DNA of 64,000 nt from Paraburkholderia sprentiae WSM5005 (GCF_001865575.2 NZ_CP017562.2:1736001-1800000), one strand, 5' to 3'; numbered from the stretch's first letter, positions 25,464 through 34,947 are shown. The notes: generated by a model from the letters alone, not told the origin. Program-made: numbers and translations.

Positions 25464-28115
25464 ATGCCCTTTCCGGCACAAGACTACGGCTGCGCCGGCT
25501 GGCGCGGCGAGATGGCGCGACGCATCAGCGAATTCGACTGGCGCCCGACCACCCTCGGCGCGATCGAACACTGGCAGCGCAGTCTGACCTCGACGGTCCA
25601 GCTGATGCTCGCCTCGCCGGTGCCGCTCGTGCTGTTGTGGGGCGAGCCCGGCTACATGATCTACAACGACGCCTATGCGGTCTTCGCGGGCGGCCGGCAT
25701 CCCTATCTGCTCGGCCGTCCGGTCGAAGAGGGCTGGCCCGAAGTCGCCGACTTCAACCATCAGGTCATGCTCACCTGCCTTGCGGGCGGTACGCTGTCAT
25801 ATCGCGACAAGGCGCTGGTACTGCTGCGCGACGGCAAGCCGGAAGACGTGTGGATGGATCTGTACTACAGCCCGGTCGCGGGCGATCGCGGCGCGCCGGC
25901 CGGCGTGCTTGCGATGGTCGTCGAGACCACCGGGCGCGTGTTGACCGAGCGCCTGCGACAGCAAGCTGAAACCGATCTGCAAGAGACCAACGAACGCCTG
26001 CAGCTCGCGCTGAACACCGGCGCCGTGCTCGGCACCTGGGTGCTGGATCTGCGCACGGGCGAGGTCAGCGGCGACGAACGTTTCGCGCGCACTTTCCTGT
26101 TTGCGCGCGACACAGCGTCGAAGGGCGTCGCGCGCGACGCCGCGACGCAGATGATCCATCCCGACGACCAGGCGCTCAACGACCGCCTGACAGCCGAAGC
26201 GATCCGCAGCGGCGAGCCGTTTCGCGCGGAGTACCGAATCCGGCGGCCTGACGGCGGCTATATGTGGGTGCAGGCGAACGGCCGCTGCCAGTACGATGAA
26301 TATGGCGAGCCGACGCGCTTTCCGGGCGTGCTGATCGACATTCACGACCGCAAAATCGCCGAACAGCAACTTCTTCAGTTAACCGAAACACTCGAGCAGC
26401 GCGTCGCCGATTCGATCGCGGCGCGCGCGCTCGCCGAGGAACAGCTGCGCCAAGCGCAGAAGATGGAAGCGATCGGCAGCCTGACAGGTGGCGTCGCGCA
26501 CGACTTCAACAACGTGCTGCAGGTGATCAACGGCAATCTGCAGATGCTCGCCGCCGAAGCCGACGACGACCCTGTCACGCAGCGGCGTCTATGCGCCGCG
26601 ACCGATGCCGTCAAACGCGGCGCGAAGCTTGCCGCGCATCTGCTCGCATTCGCACGACGTCAGCCGCTGTCGCCGACCGTGTTGAATCCGCGCCGCCTGC
26701 TGACCGGCATGAGCGAGATGCTGCACCGCGCGCTCGGCGAGACGGTGCGGATCGACACGGTGTTCAGCGACGATCTGTGGAACGTGCAGGTCGACCGCAA
26801 TCAACTGGAAAACGCGCTGCTCAATCTCGCGATCAATGCACGCGACGCCATGCGTGCCGACGGCCTGCTCACCGTGCGCGCGACCAACCGCGTGCTCGAC
26901 GCCGCTTTCTGCCAAGGCAAGCCGGATCTGTCACCGGGCGCATATGTGGAGTTGTCGGTTGCCGACACCGGTTCGGGCATGCCGCCCGAAGTCCTGCAGC
27001 GCGTGTTCGAGCCGTTCTTCACGACCAAGCCCGACGGCCACGGCACCGGCCTTGGCCTCTCCATGGTGTTCGGCTTCGTGCGGCAAAGCGGCGGACATGT
27101 GTCGATCGAAAGCGAAGTGGGACGCGGCACCACAGTGTCCCTGTTGTTTCCACGCTGCTGCGAGGCGGAGACGCCCGAGACCATCGACAGCAGCGCGGCG
27201 TCGGTCGGCGGCGGCGAAACGATACTGGTCGTCGAGGACGACGCCGACGTGCGGCTAACCGCCGTCGAGATGCTCGCGCAGCTCGGCTACAAGGTGCTGA
27301 CCGCACCGAACGGCGACGCGGCGCTCGAGTTCATCGACAGCGACGTGCCGATCGATCTGCTGTTCACCGACGTCGTGATGCCCGGCAAACTGAAGAGCGT
27401 CGAGCTCGCGCAACGCGCGGCCGCGCGCACGCCGCCGGTACCCACGCTGTTCACATCGGGCTATACGCGCGACGAAATCGTCCACCACGGCAAGATCGAC
27501 GCCGGTATCACGCTGCTGCCCAAGCCCTACCGGCGCGACGATCTTGCCCGTATGGTGCGTAACGTTCTTCGCGCGGACCACGCGGCCGAGATGCGCGAAG
27601 CGCGTATCGCCGCGTGCGTGCCACCCGCCGCGTACGAAAGCGCGCACACGCATGGCGCGACGAAGGCGAACGCGCCGCAGGAGGCGTTGAACAAAGTACC
27701 CCAGAAAGAGACGAGGAAGGATCGGCGGCCGCGTGTCGCCCACGAGGCAGCGCGCGTGCTCTTCGTCGAGGACGACACCCAATCGCGCGAGGCGCTCGGC
27801 GAACTGCTCGGCGCGCTAGGCCTCGCTTGCACCGCGGTGGCGAACGCCGAAGCTGCGCTGCTGCTCGCCACCACGCAACACTACGATGTGCTGCTGACCG
27901 ACCTCACGCTACCCGGTATGTCCGGCGACGAACTCGCTCGCACGGTGCTGCGCGTGCAGCCGCAAATACGCGTGCTGCTTGTGTCTGGCTACGGTTGCAA
28001 CGCCGAGATCGAAGCAGCGATTCCGGGCGCGCGGATGCTCGGCAAGCCGCTCGATATCGCGCAGTTGCGACACGCGCTCGCGCCATGGCTCGATCACACG
28101 CAAGCGGCGTCCTAG
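25464..28115 (+). CDS. Soluble PAS hybrid histidine kinase with two receivers
   Basis: 883 residues; ATG at 25464 has GGTGGAG at good spacing, better than the GTG at 25452. No membrane segments. The N-terminal domain (FDWRPTTLGAIEHWQRSL, MLASPVPLVLLWGEPGYMIYNDAY) is the PAS-like module common in soluble bacterial photoreceptor-type or energy-sensing kinases, followed by a second PAS with PAC (about 170-300). Then a coiled-coil, phosphoacceptor GGVAHDFNNVLQVI, ATPase (NLAINARDAM, DTGSGM, GTGLGLSMV), a first receiver (LLFTDVVMPG), a linker of about 70 residues and a second receiver (LLTDLTLPGMSG). Of the HWE-unrelated, HisKA type with HDFNN box. Input and target unknown; cytoplasmic. Confidence 0.85.
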   Translation: MPFPAQDYGCAGWRGEMARRISEFDWRPTTLGAIEHWQRSLTSTVQLMLASPVPLVLLWGEPGYMIYNDAYAVFAGGRHPYLLGRPVEEGWPEVADFNHQVMLTCLAGGTLSYRDKALVLLRDGKPEDVWMDLYYSPVAGDRGAPAGVLAMVVETTGRVLTERLRQQAETDLQETNERLQLALNTGAVLGTWVLDLRTGEVSGDERFARTFLFARDTASKGVARDAATQMIHPDDQALNDRLTAEAIRSGEPFRAEYRIRRPDGGYMWVQANGRCQYDEYGEPTRFPGVLIDIHDRKIAEQQLLQLTETLEQRVADSIAARALAEEQLRQAQKMEAIGSLTGGVAHDFNNVLQVINGNLQMLAAEADDDPVTQRRLCAATDAVKRGAKLAAHLLAFARRQPLSPTVLNPRRLLTGMSEMLHRALGETVRIDTVFSDDLWNVQVDRNQLENALLNLAINARDAMRADGLLTVRATNRVLDAAFCQGKPDLSPGAYVELSVADTGSGMPPEVLQRVFEPFFTTKPDGHGTGLGLSMVFGFVRQSGGHVSIESEVGRGTTVSLLFPRCCEAETPETIDSSAASVGGGETILVVEDDADVRLTAVEMLAQLGYKVLTAPNGDAALEFIDSDVPIDLLFTDVVMPGKLKSVELAQRAAARTPPVPTLFTSGYTRDEIVHHGKIDAGITLLPKPYRRDDLARMVRNVLRADHAAEMREARIAACVPPAAYESAHTHGATKANAPQEALNKVPQKETRKDRRPRVAHEAARVLFVEDDTQSREALGELLGALGLACTAVANAEAALLLATTQHYDVLLTDLTLPGMSGDELARTVLRVQPQIRVLLVSGYGCNAEIEAAIPGARMLGKPLDIAQLRHALAPWLDHTQAAS

Positions 28116-28361
28116 CCCAAAGACGAGGCGTGGGCCGCCATGGCTTGCTTGTCGCCAGCCGGAACGCCGGCCCGATCGCGGCTCGCTTCGGGGCATCTTG
28201 CGCGGATTCGGCGCCCGACGCGCGGCCCGAAGCCGAGGCCTGAAATCGTACGGCGTGGAATGGCATATATTGTGAGTAAGGATGGGTGCCCGGTTATGAT
28301 GCCGGGCGCGGTGCCCACCGCGACCGCTTCCGATGCTGCATTATTTGCCACGAGAACCATC

Positions 28362-28628
28362 ATGCCTGCCCAACACGACGAAGTCCCCGGCGCTCACGAC
28401 ACGGCGCACAAGGCGAAGCGCAAAACGCTGTCGCTGTCCGTGCGCAATCTCCTGATGGTCGCCATTGGCGTCGTGACGTTCGCGATCGTGTCGGGCGTCG
28501 TGCTGTACAACCCGGTCATGTACGGCGACGAGATCCCGAACTTCGGCATCATCCTGATGCTCACGGTGCCGGTGATCGCAGGCGTCGCGTTTCGCGTCGG
28601 GCTCGACGCGTGGCTCGATCGGGAGTGA
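28362..28628 (+). CDS. Small two-segment membrane protein, unknown function
   Basis: 88 residues from the ATG at 28362. A charged cytoplasmic N-terminus (about 25 residues, Lys/Arg-rich end) is followed by two hydrophobic segments (LLMVAIGVVTFAIVSGVVLY and IILMLTVPVIAGVAFRVGL) and a short acidic tail. No family recognised. It follows the hybrid kinase by 246 bp in the same direction, with an independent promoter likely. Convergent with the EnvZ-like kinase. A real gene is supported by the well-formed hydrophobic pattern and GC-biased codon use. Confidence 0.6.
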   Translation: MPAQHDEVPGAHDTAHKAKRKTLSLSVRNLLMVAIGVVTFAIVSGVVLYNPVMYGDEIPNFGIILMLTVPVIAGVAFRVGLDAWLDRE

Positions 28629-28662
28629 ACGGCAAGGGTCACGCCGTCACGCCGTTTTGCGG

Positions 28663-30036
28663 TTATGCCGCCTTGACCGGCAAGACGACCCACACTTCGA
28701 GGCCGCCGCCGTCGCGCGCATGAAACTGCAGGCCGCCGCCGTGCAGCCGCGCGATCCGCTCGACGATCGACAGCCCCAGCCCCGTGCCGCCGCTGTGCGC
28801 ACGCGCATTGCGGCCGCGCTGAAATGGCGCCTTCAGGTTTTCCAACTCCTGCGCCGTCAACCCCTTGCCGCGATCGCCGACCGCGACCGCCACCGCGTCT
28901 TGCATCGCCCACGTGCGCACCGCAAGCCCGCTGCCGCCATAGACGATCGCGTTCTGCATCAGGTTCATCAGGAGCCGCATCATGCTGGTCGGCCGATATC
29001 GCACCGCCGGCAAGCTGCCCAGCGACAGTTCGAATTCGTGTCCGAGCCCCGCGAAGTCGCCTGCGAGCCGTTCGATCAGTGCGTTCAGATCACCGGGCCG
29101 GGCCTCCTCGCGCTCGCCGCTGCCCGCGTAGTCCATGAACTGCTGCAGGATCCTCTCGATCTGATCCAGGTACGATTCGGCCGCGATCACGAAGCTGCTG
29201 TCGGCCCCCTGCGGCATCGCCATCGCCATCGACAGGCGCAGCTTCGTCAACGGCGTGCGGATGTCGTGCGAGATGCCCGCAAGCATCAACGCGCGCGTCG
29301 ATTCGGCGTCCTGTAACGCGCGCGTCATCTGATTGAAAGCACCGCTCACGGCGGCGATTTCGGCGGGGCCGTCGGTCGGCAATGGCGAGGGCGAGTCGCC
29401 GGCGCTTACACGCCGCGCAGCTTGCGTGAGCTCGCGCAACGGTTCGTTCAGATGTAGCTGGATCGCATAGCCGGCAAGCGCGGCAAGCAGGCCGAGACCC
29501 AACGACAGAAAGATTGCCGCTTCGAGGCCGCTGCCCTGCGCGTCCTCGGGAATCGGCAGCGCGATCCAGTATGGCGCGCTCGCCGCGGACCCCGCGGCGT
29601 CGTGGGAGCCGGCAGCCGGCCCATGCATGCGAATCCACAGCCGCTGCGCGCCCTCGGTCTGCCACCGCACCGGCATATCAGCGGGCAGATGCTTCCGCAG
29701 GCTGTCGAGAAACAAACCGCGCTGATAGGTGCGATACGCGCGCAACAAATCGTGCGGCGGCGCGGTGGTCGCTTCAGGCGGCAGATCCTCGCGCGCGTCG
29801 AGACGTGCGCTCAGCGCGGTGCGCGAGGCCGGCGGCGTCGCCGCGAGCAGGTTGTCGAGTGTGCTCACGTAGGTCGCGAACACGGCCGCCGCGCGCTCGA
29901 CGCGTGGCCGCTGCACGTAATGCAGCAGCACGACGATCGAGCAGATCTGGCTCAGCATCACGAGCGCGATCAACAGCGCGATGTTGCGCGCGAGCAGTGT
30001 GCGAGGCAGCAAGGTGCGCGACAGCCAGCGCGTCAT
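28663..30036 (-). CDS. EnvZ-like sensor histidine kinase
   Basis: 457 residues: membrane segment at about 18-40, periplasmic region of about 130 residues, second segment at about 170-192, HAMP linker (PLRELTQAARRVSAGD), phosphoacceptor GISHDIRTPLTKLRL, N-box NLMQNAI, GDRGKGL and GTGLGLSIV. This is the architecture and box spelling of EnvZ-type osmosensors. It overlaps the OmpR-like regulator gene by 4 bp and is the last gene of a three-gene unit beginning with an EF-hand-like exported protein. Signal unknown; the operon suggests divalent cations or envelope conditions (inference). Confidence 0.88.
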   Translation of the reverse strand: MTRWLSRTLLPRTLLARNIALLIALVMLSQICSIVVLLHYVQRPRVERAAAVFATYVSTLDNLLAATPPASRTALSARLDAREDLPPEATTAPPHDLLRAYRTYQRGLFLDSLRKHLPADMPVRWQTEGAQRLWIRMHGPAAGSHDAAGSAASAPYWIALPIPEDAQGSGLEAAIFLSLGLGLLAALAGYAIQLHLNEPLRELTQAARRVSAGDSPSPLPTDGPAEIAAVSGAFNQMTRALQDAESTRALMLAGISHDIRTPLTKLRLSMAMAMPQGADSSFVIAAESYLDQIERILQQFMDYAGSGEREEARPGDLNALIERLAGDFAGLGHEFELSLGSLPAVRYRPTSMMRLLMNLMQNAIVYGGSGLAVRTWAMQDAVAVAVGDRGKGLTAQELENLKAPFQRGRNARAHSGGTGLGLSIVERIARLHGGGLQFHARDGGGLEVWVVLPVKAA

Positions 30037-30746
30037 GATTCGACATCGGCGACGAGCATATAGCCGACGCCCCAGACGGTACGAATGAAGCGCGGTTTGG
30101 CCGGATCGTCCTCGACGATCTGCCGCAACCGCAGCACCTGTACGTCGATGCTGCGATCGAGCGCGTCATGGTCGCGCCCTCGCGCTCGCGCGAGCAGGTT
30201 GTCGCGGCTCACCGCGCGGTTCGGCGACGACGCGAGGGCAATCAGCAGCAGCATCTGCGCGGAATGAATGTCGAGCGGCTCGCCCGCGCGCGACAGCGCC
30301 TGCTTGCCGACGTCGAGCGTGAAGTCGCCGAAGCGCACGCGCTGCGAAGTCACCGTGACGTCGCCCGCGGCCATCTTCTGGCGGCGCAGCAGCGCGTTGA
30401 TTCGCGCAATCAGCTCGCGCGGCAGGAACGGTTTGGCGAGATAGTCGTCGGCGCCGGTTTCGAGGCCCGTCACGCGATCGAGCGGATCACCTTTTGCGGT
30501 CAGCATCAGGATCGGTAAGGTCTGCCCTTGCGCGCGCAGCTTCGCGCAGATCTCCAGACCATCCTCTTCGCCGATCATCAGATCGAGTATCAGCAGGTCG
30601 AACGGCTCGCGCTCCAGATAGCGATTCAGACGTTTGCCGTCCTCGGCCGCGCGCACGTCGAAGCCGTGACCGCGCAGAAAGCGCAGCAGCATGTTGCGCA
30701 ACTCGGCTTCGTCGTCGAGCACGATGATCCTGGCGGGGCGTTCCAT
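30033..30746 (-). CDS. OmpR-family response regulator
   Basis: 237 residues; ATG at 30746 with GAGGAG seven bases upstream. Receiver with acidic pocket (VLDDEAEL), phosphoacceptor in LLILDLMIGEEDGLE, Thr (MLTAKGD) and Lys (AKPFLPREL). The C-terminal winged helix is of OmpR type (ILLRRQ, VRFGDFTLDVGKQAL, RARGRDHDALDRSIDVQVLRLRQIVEDDPAKPRFIRTVWGVGYML). It partners the EnvZ-like kinase by overlap and is 27 bp downstream of the EF-hand-like gene. Confidence 0.9.
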   Translation of the reverse strand: MERPARIIVLDDEAELRNMLLRFLRGHGFDVRAAEDGKRLNRYLEREPFDLLILDLMIGEEDGLEICAKLRAQGQTLPILMLTAKGDPLDRVTGLETGADDYLAKPFLPRELIARINALLRRQKMAAGDVTVTSQRVRFGDFTLDVGKQALSRAGEPLDIHSAQMLLLIALASSPNRAVSRDNLLARARGRDHDALDRSIDVQVLRLRQIVEDDPAKPRFIRTVWGVGYMLVADVES

Positions 30747-30773
30747 CCGCAAGCTCCTCGAAGTCCGCGCCGC

Positions 30774-31067
30774 TCAGTGCGCGGCCCCGCGTTCCACCAT
30801 GAAGGCCTCGATCTGCGGCAACGTGATGTAGCCGGTCTTCTGCGTGTCGATCTCATCGAAATGACGCGCGACCATCGGCATGCCGGACGCCGCCTGGTCG
30901 CGGGTGAGCTTGCCGTCGTGCGTGGTGTTCGCGTTCGAAAAGCGCGTTTGCAACTGCTGCTCGATGCGCTCCATCCGCTGCTGACTGGCACCTTGCGGCG
31001 CGGCGGCCTGAGCGAATGTGACGGTGGACGCACAGCACAGCAGGACGGTGACGAGCAACTTCTTCAT
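30774..31067 (-). CDS. Exported EF-hand-like protein
   Basis: 97 residues with a typical signal peptide (MKKLLVTVLLCCASTVTFAQA) and ATG at 31067 behind GAAGGAG. The mature part has two segments resembling EF-hand calcium loops: NANTTHDGKLT in the first and IDTQKTGYIT in the second, each followed by a helix (RDQAASGMPMVARHF, LPQIEAFMVERG). The loops match the D-x-D-x-D-G pattern only in part (N-x-N...D-G and D-x-Q...G), so metal affinity is uncertain. It leads a unit with the OmpR/EnvZ-like pair (27-bp gap), implying a role in signal reception in the periplasm, or as a target of the system. Confidence 0.72.
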   Translation of the reverse strand: MKKLLVTVLLCCASTVTFAQAAAPQGASQQRMERIEQQLQTRFSNANTTHDGKLTRDQAASGMPMVARHFDEIDTQKTGYITLPQIEAFMVERGAAH

Positions 31068-31300
31068 GACTGACTCCTTCGCTTGAAGCATCGACCGTCG
31101 CCTGCCTGAGTGCCGCGATCCGTTTCGATGACAGGCCGAATTCTTGGTCAGACGCAGCGCGATCGCAATCCAACAATCATGTCGAATCATGTCAAGGCAG
31201 CGTGACATCGAATGAAACGAGTTTGCGGTTCCGTTTTGCCGGCCTGCTGCTTATCGTTGCGTCTGCCGTCCATCGGCTTTCAACATCTCAGGGGTCCCAA

Positions 31301-31522
31301 ATGACTTTTCGTCTCGCCTGCGCCTCGACTTTCACCGCCATCGGTCTTGCCTGCTCTTCCGCCGCCTACGCGAGAGTCGTCGTGTATTGGCCGGCCATCG
31401 TGGTCTACGCGCCGCCGCCGCGGCCGGTTCACTACCCGGTGCCGATCAATCCGATGTATGTGTCGGCACCGCCAGCCGCCGTTCCGTTGGCCGCAGCGAC
31501 CGTCGTCGCCGCACGACATTGA
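31301..31522 (+). CDS. Small exported proline-rich protein
   Basis: 73 residues from the ATG at 31301, with AGGGG upstream. A signal peptide (TFRLACASTFTAIGLACSSAAYA) precedes a short mature part rich in Pro, Val, Ala and Tyr (VYAPPPRPVHYPVPINP). No family recognised; small exported proteins of this kind are common in Burkholderia. Divergent from the EF-hand operon, 233 bp apart, so a common regulator is possible. Confidence 0.5.
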   Translation: MTFRLACASTFTAIGLACSSAAYARVVVYWPAIVVYAPPPRPVHYPVPINPMYVSAPPAAVPLAAATVVAARH

Positions 31523-31710
31523 CGGCGCGCCATCAGGCCGGGCCGCGCCGTTCACTCAGCATAGGACAAGCGCGTCGCGCGCACGCCCGGTCAATTCCCG
31601 TTGTGTCGTTGAAAGGTAGACGACGGCCGCGGCGCGTGAGATGCCGCGCGTAAAGCTTGCATCGATTTTGGCGCTTCTTACCAGTGCGCGCCGCGCCTCG
31701 CGCGCAGGAT

Positions 31711-31729
31711 GTGACGCTATGCACGTCAC
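31711..31729. promoter_or_regulatory. Inverted repeat upstream of a small unknown gene
   Basis: GTGACG-N7-CGTCAC, perfect 6-bp arms, in the 305-bp gene-free stretch 31523-31827. It lies 99 bp before the ATG at 31828 and is followed by an AT-rich run (GATATTGACTATATC) that could hold a promoter. The arms are CRP-like in part but the spacing does not fit CRP. Otherwise that stretch shows nothing clear. Confidence 0.35.
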
Positions 31730-31827
31730 GGCCGATATTGACTATATCTAGGCGGGATGGAACGAAGTTTGCTGCCGTTTTTTACGTTCGCGCGCCCATT
31801 TCCACCCTTCTTTTCCCGGACTGTGCA

Positions 31828-32109
31828 ATGAGTTACCTAAATATCGACAAGGAAATTGCCCATCTCGAGCTCGTTTTCAACGCACTTTCAGCACGCGACC
31901 GTTTTCCGCTGTCGTACTGGCATCGTCGGCTGCATGCGCTGAGTCGTTCCTCGATGGTGCCCGCGCAACGCGCGCGCGTCGCCCTGCTCGAAGCGAGACT
32001 GCGCTCGGTGGGCGCGCGACTGGAACAGCTCACCGGCGCGACGCGTGTCGGCTCGTCCGGCAAACCCGTGCTGATGTCGCGCGGGTCTGACGCCCGATCA
32101 GCCGGTTAG
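31828..32109 (+). CDS. Small unknown protein
   Basis: 93 residues from ATG at 31828 (MSYLNIDKEIAHLELVF). Predicted mainly helical and basic, with the pattern RFPLSYWHRRLHAL and a leucine-rich helix RVALLEARLRSVGARLEQL. No family recognised; cytoplasmic by lack of hydrophobic segment. Its last 12 bp overlap the 3' end of the opposing ArsB-like gene. Codon use fits the neighbours. Confidence 0.55.
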   Translation: MSYLNIDKEIAHLELVFNALSARDRFPLSYWHRRLHALSRSSMVPAQRARVALLEARLRSVGARLEQLTGATRVGSSGKPVLMSRGSDARSAG

Positions 32110-33348
32110 AATCCGTGCCCCAAGTGCCAGCACGAGTGCGGGCACCATCACCAGCGCGCCGACCTTCAGGAACTTCATAAAGCTGACGTCTTCGCCTTCG
32201 CGGCGAATCGCGTTGAGCCATAGGATCGTCGCGAGTGAACCGGTGATCGACAGGTTCGGTCCCAGGTCGACGCCGATCAGCAGCGCGTCGATCACGCGCT
32301 CGGGGCTATGCGCCTGCATCACGGTCGAACTCGCGATCAAGCCGGCAGGCAGGTTGTTGATCAGATTGCTGAGGAACGCGATGCTCGCGCCGGCCCACCC
32401 GGCCGCGGCCATTTCGTTGTGTTCGGTCGCGCGCCGCAGCTCGCCCGCGAAGCTGTTGATCACGCCGGTGTGGTCGAGCATCTCGACCAGCACGAACAGC
32501 CCGGCGACGAGCGGCAACACGTTCCACGAAATTTCGCGAATCATCGGCAGCGGCGATCTGCGCTCCTTGATCAGCACGACGAGCGCGGTCAGCGTGCCGA
32601 GGATCGCGGTGGGCAGGCCGAGCTGAATGTCGTATGCGGAGACCGTCAGCAGCGCGCCGGCTGTCACCGCGATGCCCGCGAGCGCGACGCGCCCGCTCGC
32701 CGACAGCTCGACCGCCTCGAGATTCGCCTCGCAGACGCCGGCGAGCGCCTCGCCTTGGGTCCAGCGCAGCATCACGAAAGTCGCCGCGATCGACAGCACC
32801 GAGGGCAGCGTGAAGCGCAGCATCCAGGGTCCCAGCGGCGGTGTGTGATTGCCGTAGAGCACGATGTTGGCCGGATTCGAAATCGGCAGCACGAAGCTCG
32901 CCGCATTGGCGACGAACGCGCAGACGAACAGCAGCGGCAGCGGCGGTGTCTTCGCTTTCTTCGCCGCCGCGAACACGGCGGGCGTCAGTACCACGGCGGT
33001 TGCGTCGTTGGAAAGAAACGCGGTGATTACGACGCCGAACAGGTACACGAGTACGAACAGCTTGCGCGGCGAACTGCGCGCGTGATTGACCGCGAGCACC
33101 GCGACCCAGTCGAACAGCCCTTCGCGGCGGCCGACTTCGGAGAGCAGCATCATGCCGAACAGGAACAGGTAGACATCGGTGCCCTTGCCGATCGCTTCGA
33201 TCGCGAGATGCAGCGGCAACAGGCCGAGCGCGACGAGCAGCACAGCCCCAGCGACCGCCCACACGGCTTCAGGCCATTTGAACGGCCGCGTGATCACACC
33301 GGTAGTGGCGAGCGCGGCAATACCCCAGGAAAGGAAAACGGAATTCAC
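32098..33348 (-). CDS. ArsB-like anion permease
   Basis: 416 residues (GTG start), about 11 membrane segments. Belongs to the ion-transporter superfamily containing ArsB: TDVYLFLFGMMLLSEVGRREGLFDW, FLSNDATAVVLTPAV in the first re-entrant region and FLSNLINNLPAGLIASS in the second, with the ASFVLPISNPANIVLYG segment. ArsB exports arsenite or antimonite using the proton gradient; related permeases carry other anions. No arsR, arsC or ars operon genes flank it, so arsenic as substrate is not assured. Confidence 0.82.
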   Translation of the reverse strand: MNSVFLSWGIAALATTGVITRPFKWPEAVWAVAGAVLLVALGLLPLHLAIEAIGKGTDVYLFLFGMMLLSEVGRREGLFDWVAVLAVNHARSSPRKLFVLVYLFGVVITAFLSNDATAVVLTPAVFAAAKKAKTPPLPLLFVCAFVANAASFVLPISNPANIVLYGNHTPPLGPWMLRFTLPSVLSIAATFVMLRWTQGEALAGVCEANLEAVELSASGRVALAGIAVTAGALLTVSAYDIQLGLPTAILGTLTALVVLIKERRSPLPMIREISWNVLPLVAGLFVLVEMLDHTGVINSFAGELRRATEHNEMAAAGWAGASIAFLSNLINNLPAGLIASSTVMQAHSPERVIDALLIGVDLGPNLSITGSLATILWLNAIRREGEDVSFMKFLKVGALVMVPALVLALGARILTG

Positions 33349-33643
33349 GGCTTAGGCCTGGATAATGGGTTATTTCGGTGGCTGCGCAAAGCGCGGCACT
33401 CTTGTTGTTCGGGGCAACAAGTTACCACAGCGGTACGGCGGTACGACAGCGACCGGCACCTGGCAGTGAGGGTGCCTTCATGCGCGTATCGTTGAATGCG
33501 TATGCGGTTCGTCACCCATGTCTTACGCGATTAACATCACCGCGACAACGATCTGTTCCCCCGCACCCGCCTATTCAGTTTCAATTGGCGTCCCTACTAT
33601 CCGCATCCTCACGCGGCTTCTCGCGAGCAACGGATAGAACACG

Positions 33644-34207
33644 ATGCAAACACGCGCTTTCAGTCCCACGCGCTACCACGGCGCCGCAATCGCGCTGCAC
33701 TGGCTGATTGCCGCCCTGATGATCTGCGGCTTCTACATCGGCTGGATCATGACCGATATCCCCGGCTTCACGCCGACGAAGCTCAAGTACTTCTCGTGGC
33801 ACAAATGGATCGGCGTGACCGTGTTTGCGCTCGCGCTGCTGCGCGTGCTGTGGCGCGCGACGCACCGCGCGCCCGCGCTCGATGTCGCGACGCCCGCGTG
33901 GCAGAAGGCCGCCGCGCATCTGGTGCACGGTCTGCTGTATCTGCTGATGCTCGCGATTCCGCTGTCCGGCTACTTCTACAGCTCGGCGGCCGGCATTCAG
34001 GTCGTGTATCTGGGCATCGTGCCGCTGCCGACGATCATCGGTCCCGATCAGGCGCTGAAGACCACGCTGCGCGCGGTGCACGTGCTGCTGAACTACACGC
34101 TGCTCATGCTCGTGATCATGCACGTGCTGGCGGCGCTCAAGCATCAGTTCGTGGATCGCGACGGATTGCTCGCGCGCATGGTGCCGTTTCTGAAGACCCG
34201 TGCATAA
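33644..34207 (+). CDS. Cytochrome b561 family protein
   Basis: 187 residues, four membrane segments. Histidines that would bind two b hemes are placed as in the family: RYHGAAIALHWLIA at the N-terminus, FSWHKWIG, then AAHLVHGLLY, and LRAVHVLLNYTLLMLVIMHVLAALKH. It transfers electrons across the inner membrane, likely from or to quinone. Followed by two YceI genes, the usual neighbourhood in beta-proteobacteria (cytochrome b561 with YceI), which fits isoprenoid-quinone handling. The 295-bp region before it shows nothing clear. Confidence 0.88.
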   Translation: MQTRAFSPTRYHGAAIALHWLIAALMICGFYIGWIMTDIPGFTPTKLKYFSWHKWIGVTVFALALLRVLWRATHRAPALDVATPAWQKAAAHLVHGLLYLLMLAIPLSGYFYSSAAGIQVVYLGIVPLPTIIGPDQALKTTLRAVHVLLNYTLLMLVIMHVLAALKHQFVDRDGLLARMVPFLKTRA

Positions 34208-34323
34208 CGACATGACAGCTTCAGGAAAGCCATCGTCCTCGCCGATTGGCTACGACTTGTTGGCAATCAAATTCCTCGCGGTGTGCAATCGGGCCGCGAA
34301 GCTCGGATAGGATGCGTACCATC

Positions 34324-34899
34324 ATGAAGACACCCTTTTATCATTGCGCTCATCGCGCGGCGCTCGCTTCTTTCGCGGCGCTTGCGCTGCTCGGAGCGAA
34401 GCTCGCGCACGCCGACGTCGACCTCGCGAAAAGCAGCGTCATCGCGACGACCAAACAAATGAACGTGCCCGTCGACGGCAAGTTCAGGAAGTTCTCCGCG
34501 CAACTGAATTTCGATCCGGCGAAGCCGGCCGCGGGCAGCGCGAACGTGTCGATCGACACCGCGAGCTACGACCTCGGCGCCGACGACTACAACAAGCAGG
34601 CGCAAGGCAAGGAATGGTTCGACAGCGGCGCCTTCCCGAACGCGACCTTCGTGTCGAGCTCGATCGCGCCGGCCGGCGGCAACCAGTACAAGGTGACCGG
34701 CAAGCTGACGATCAAGGGCAAATCGCAAATGGTCGTCGTGCCGGTCGTGATCGCGAGCCAGGGCGTCACGCAAACTTTCGACGGCTCGCTGCCGATCAAG
34801 CGCACGCAGTTCGACGTCGGCACTGGCGAATGGAAAGACACGTCGGTGGTCGCCGACGAAGTCCTCATCAAATTTCATCTGGTCGCGGCGAAGAAATAA
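34324..34899 (+). CDS. YceI-family periplasmic protein (first copy)
   Basis: 191 residues from the ATG at 34324 (an ATG at 34312 is also possible). Signal peptide ending ALLGAKLAHA, then the YceI lipocalin-like barrel: KSSVIATTKQMNVPVDGKFRKFSAQLNFDP, WFDSGAFPNATFVSSSI, GKLTIKGKSQMVVVPV. The family binds polyisoprenoids such as ubiquinone. Located between cytochrome b561 and a second YceI copy (48 bp away), consistent with one operon. Confidence 0.87.
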   Translation: MKTPFYHCAHRAALASFAALALLGAKLAHADVDLAKSSVIATTKQMNVPVDGKFRKFSAQLNFDPAKPAAGSANVSIDTASYDLGADDYNKQAQGKEWFDSGAFPNATFVSSSIAPAGGNQYKVTGKLTIKGKSQMVVVPVVIASQGVTQTFDGSLPIKRTQFDVGTGEWKDTSVVADEVLIKFHLVAAKK

Positions 34900-34947
34900 C
34901 CGACAACGCCGCAGCACCGCCTTACCCCTCGACCTCTGGAGTCCAAC

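Noticed and set aside
31710..31730. CRP site in front of the small unknown gene
   Set aside because: The TGTGA and TCAC half-sites are 11 bp apart instead of 6.
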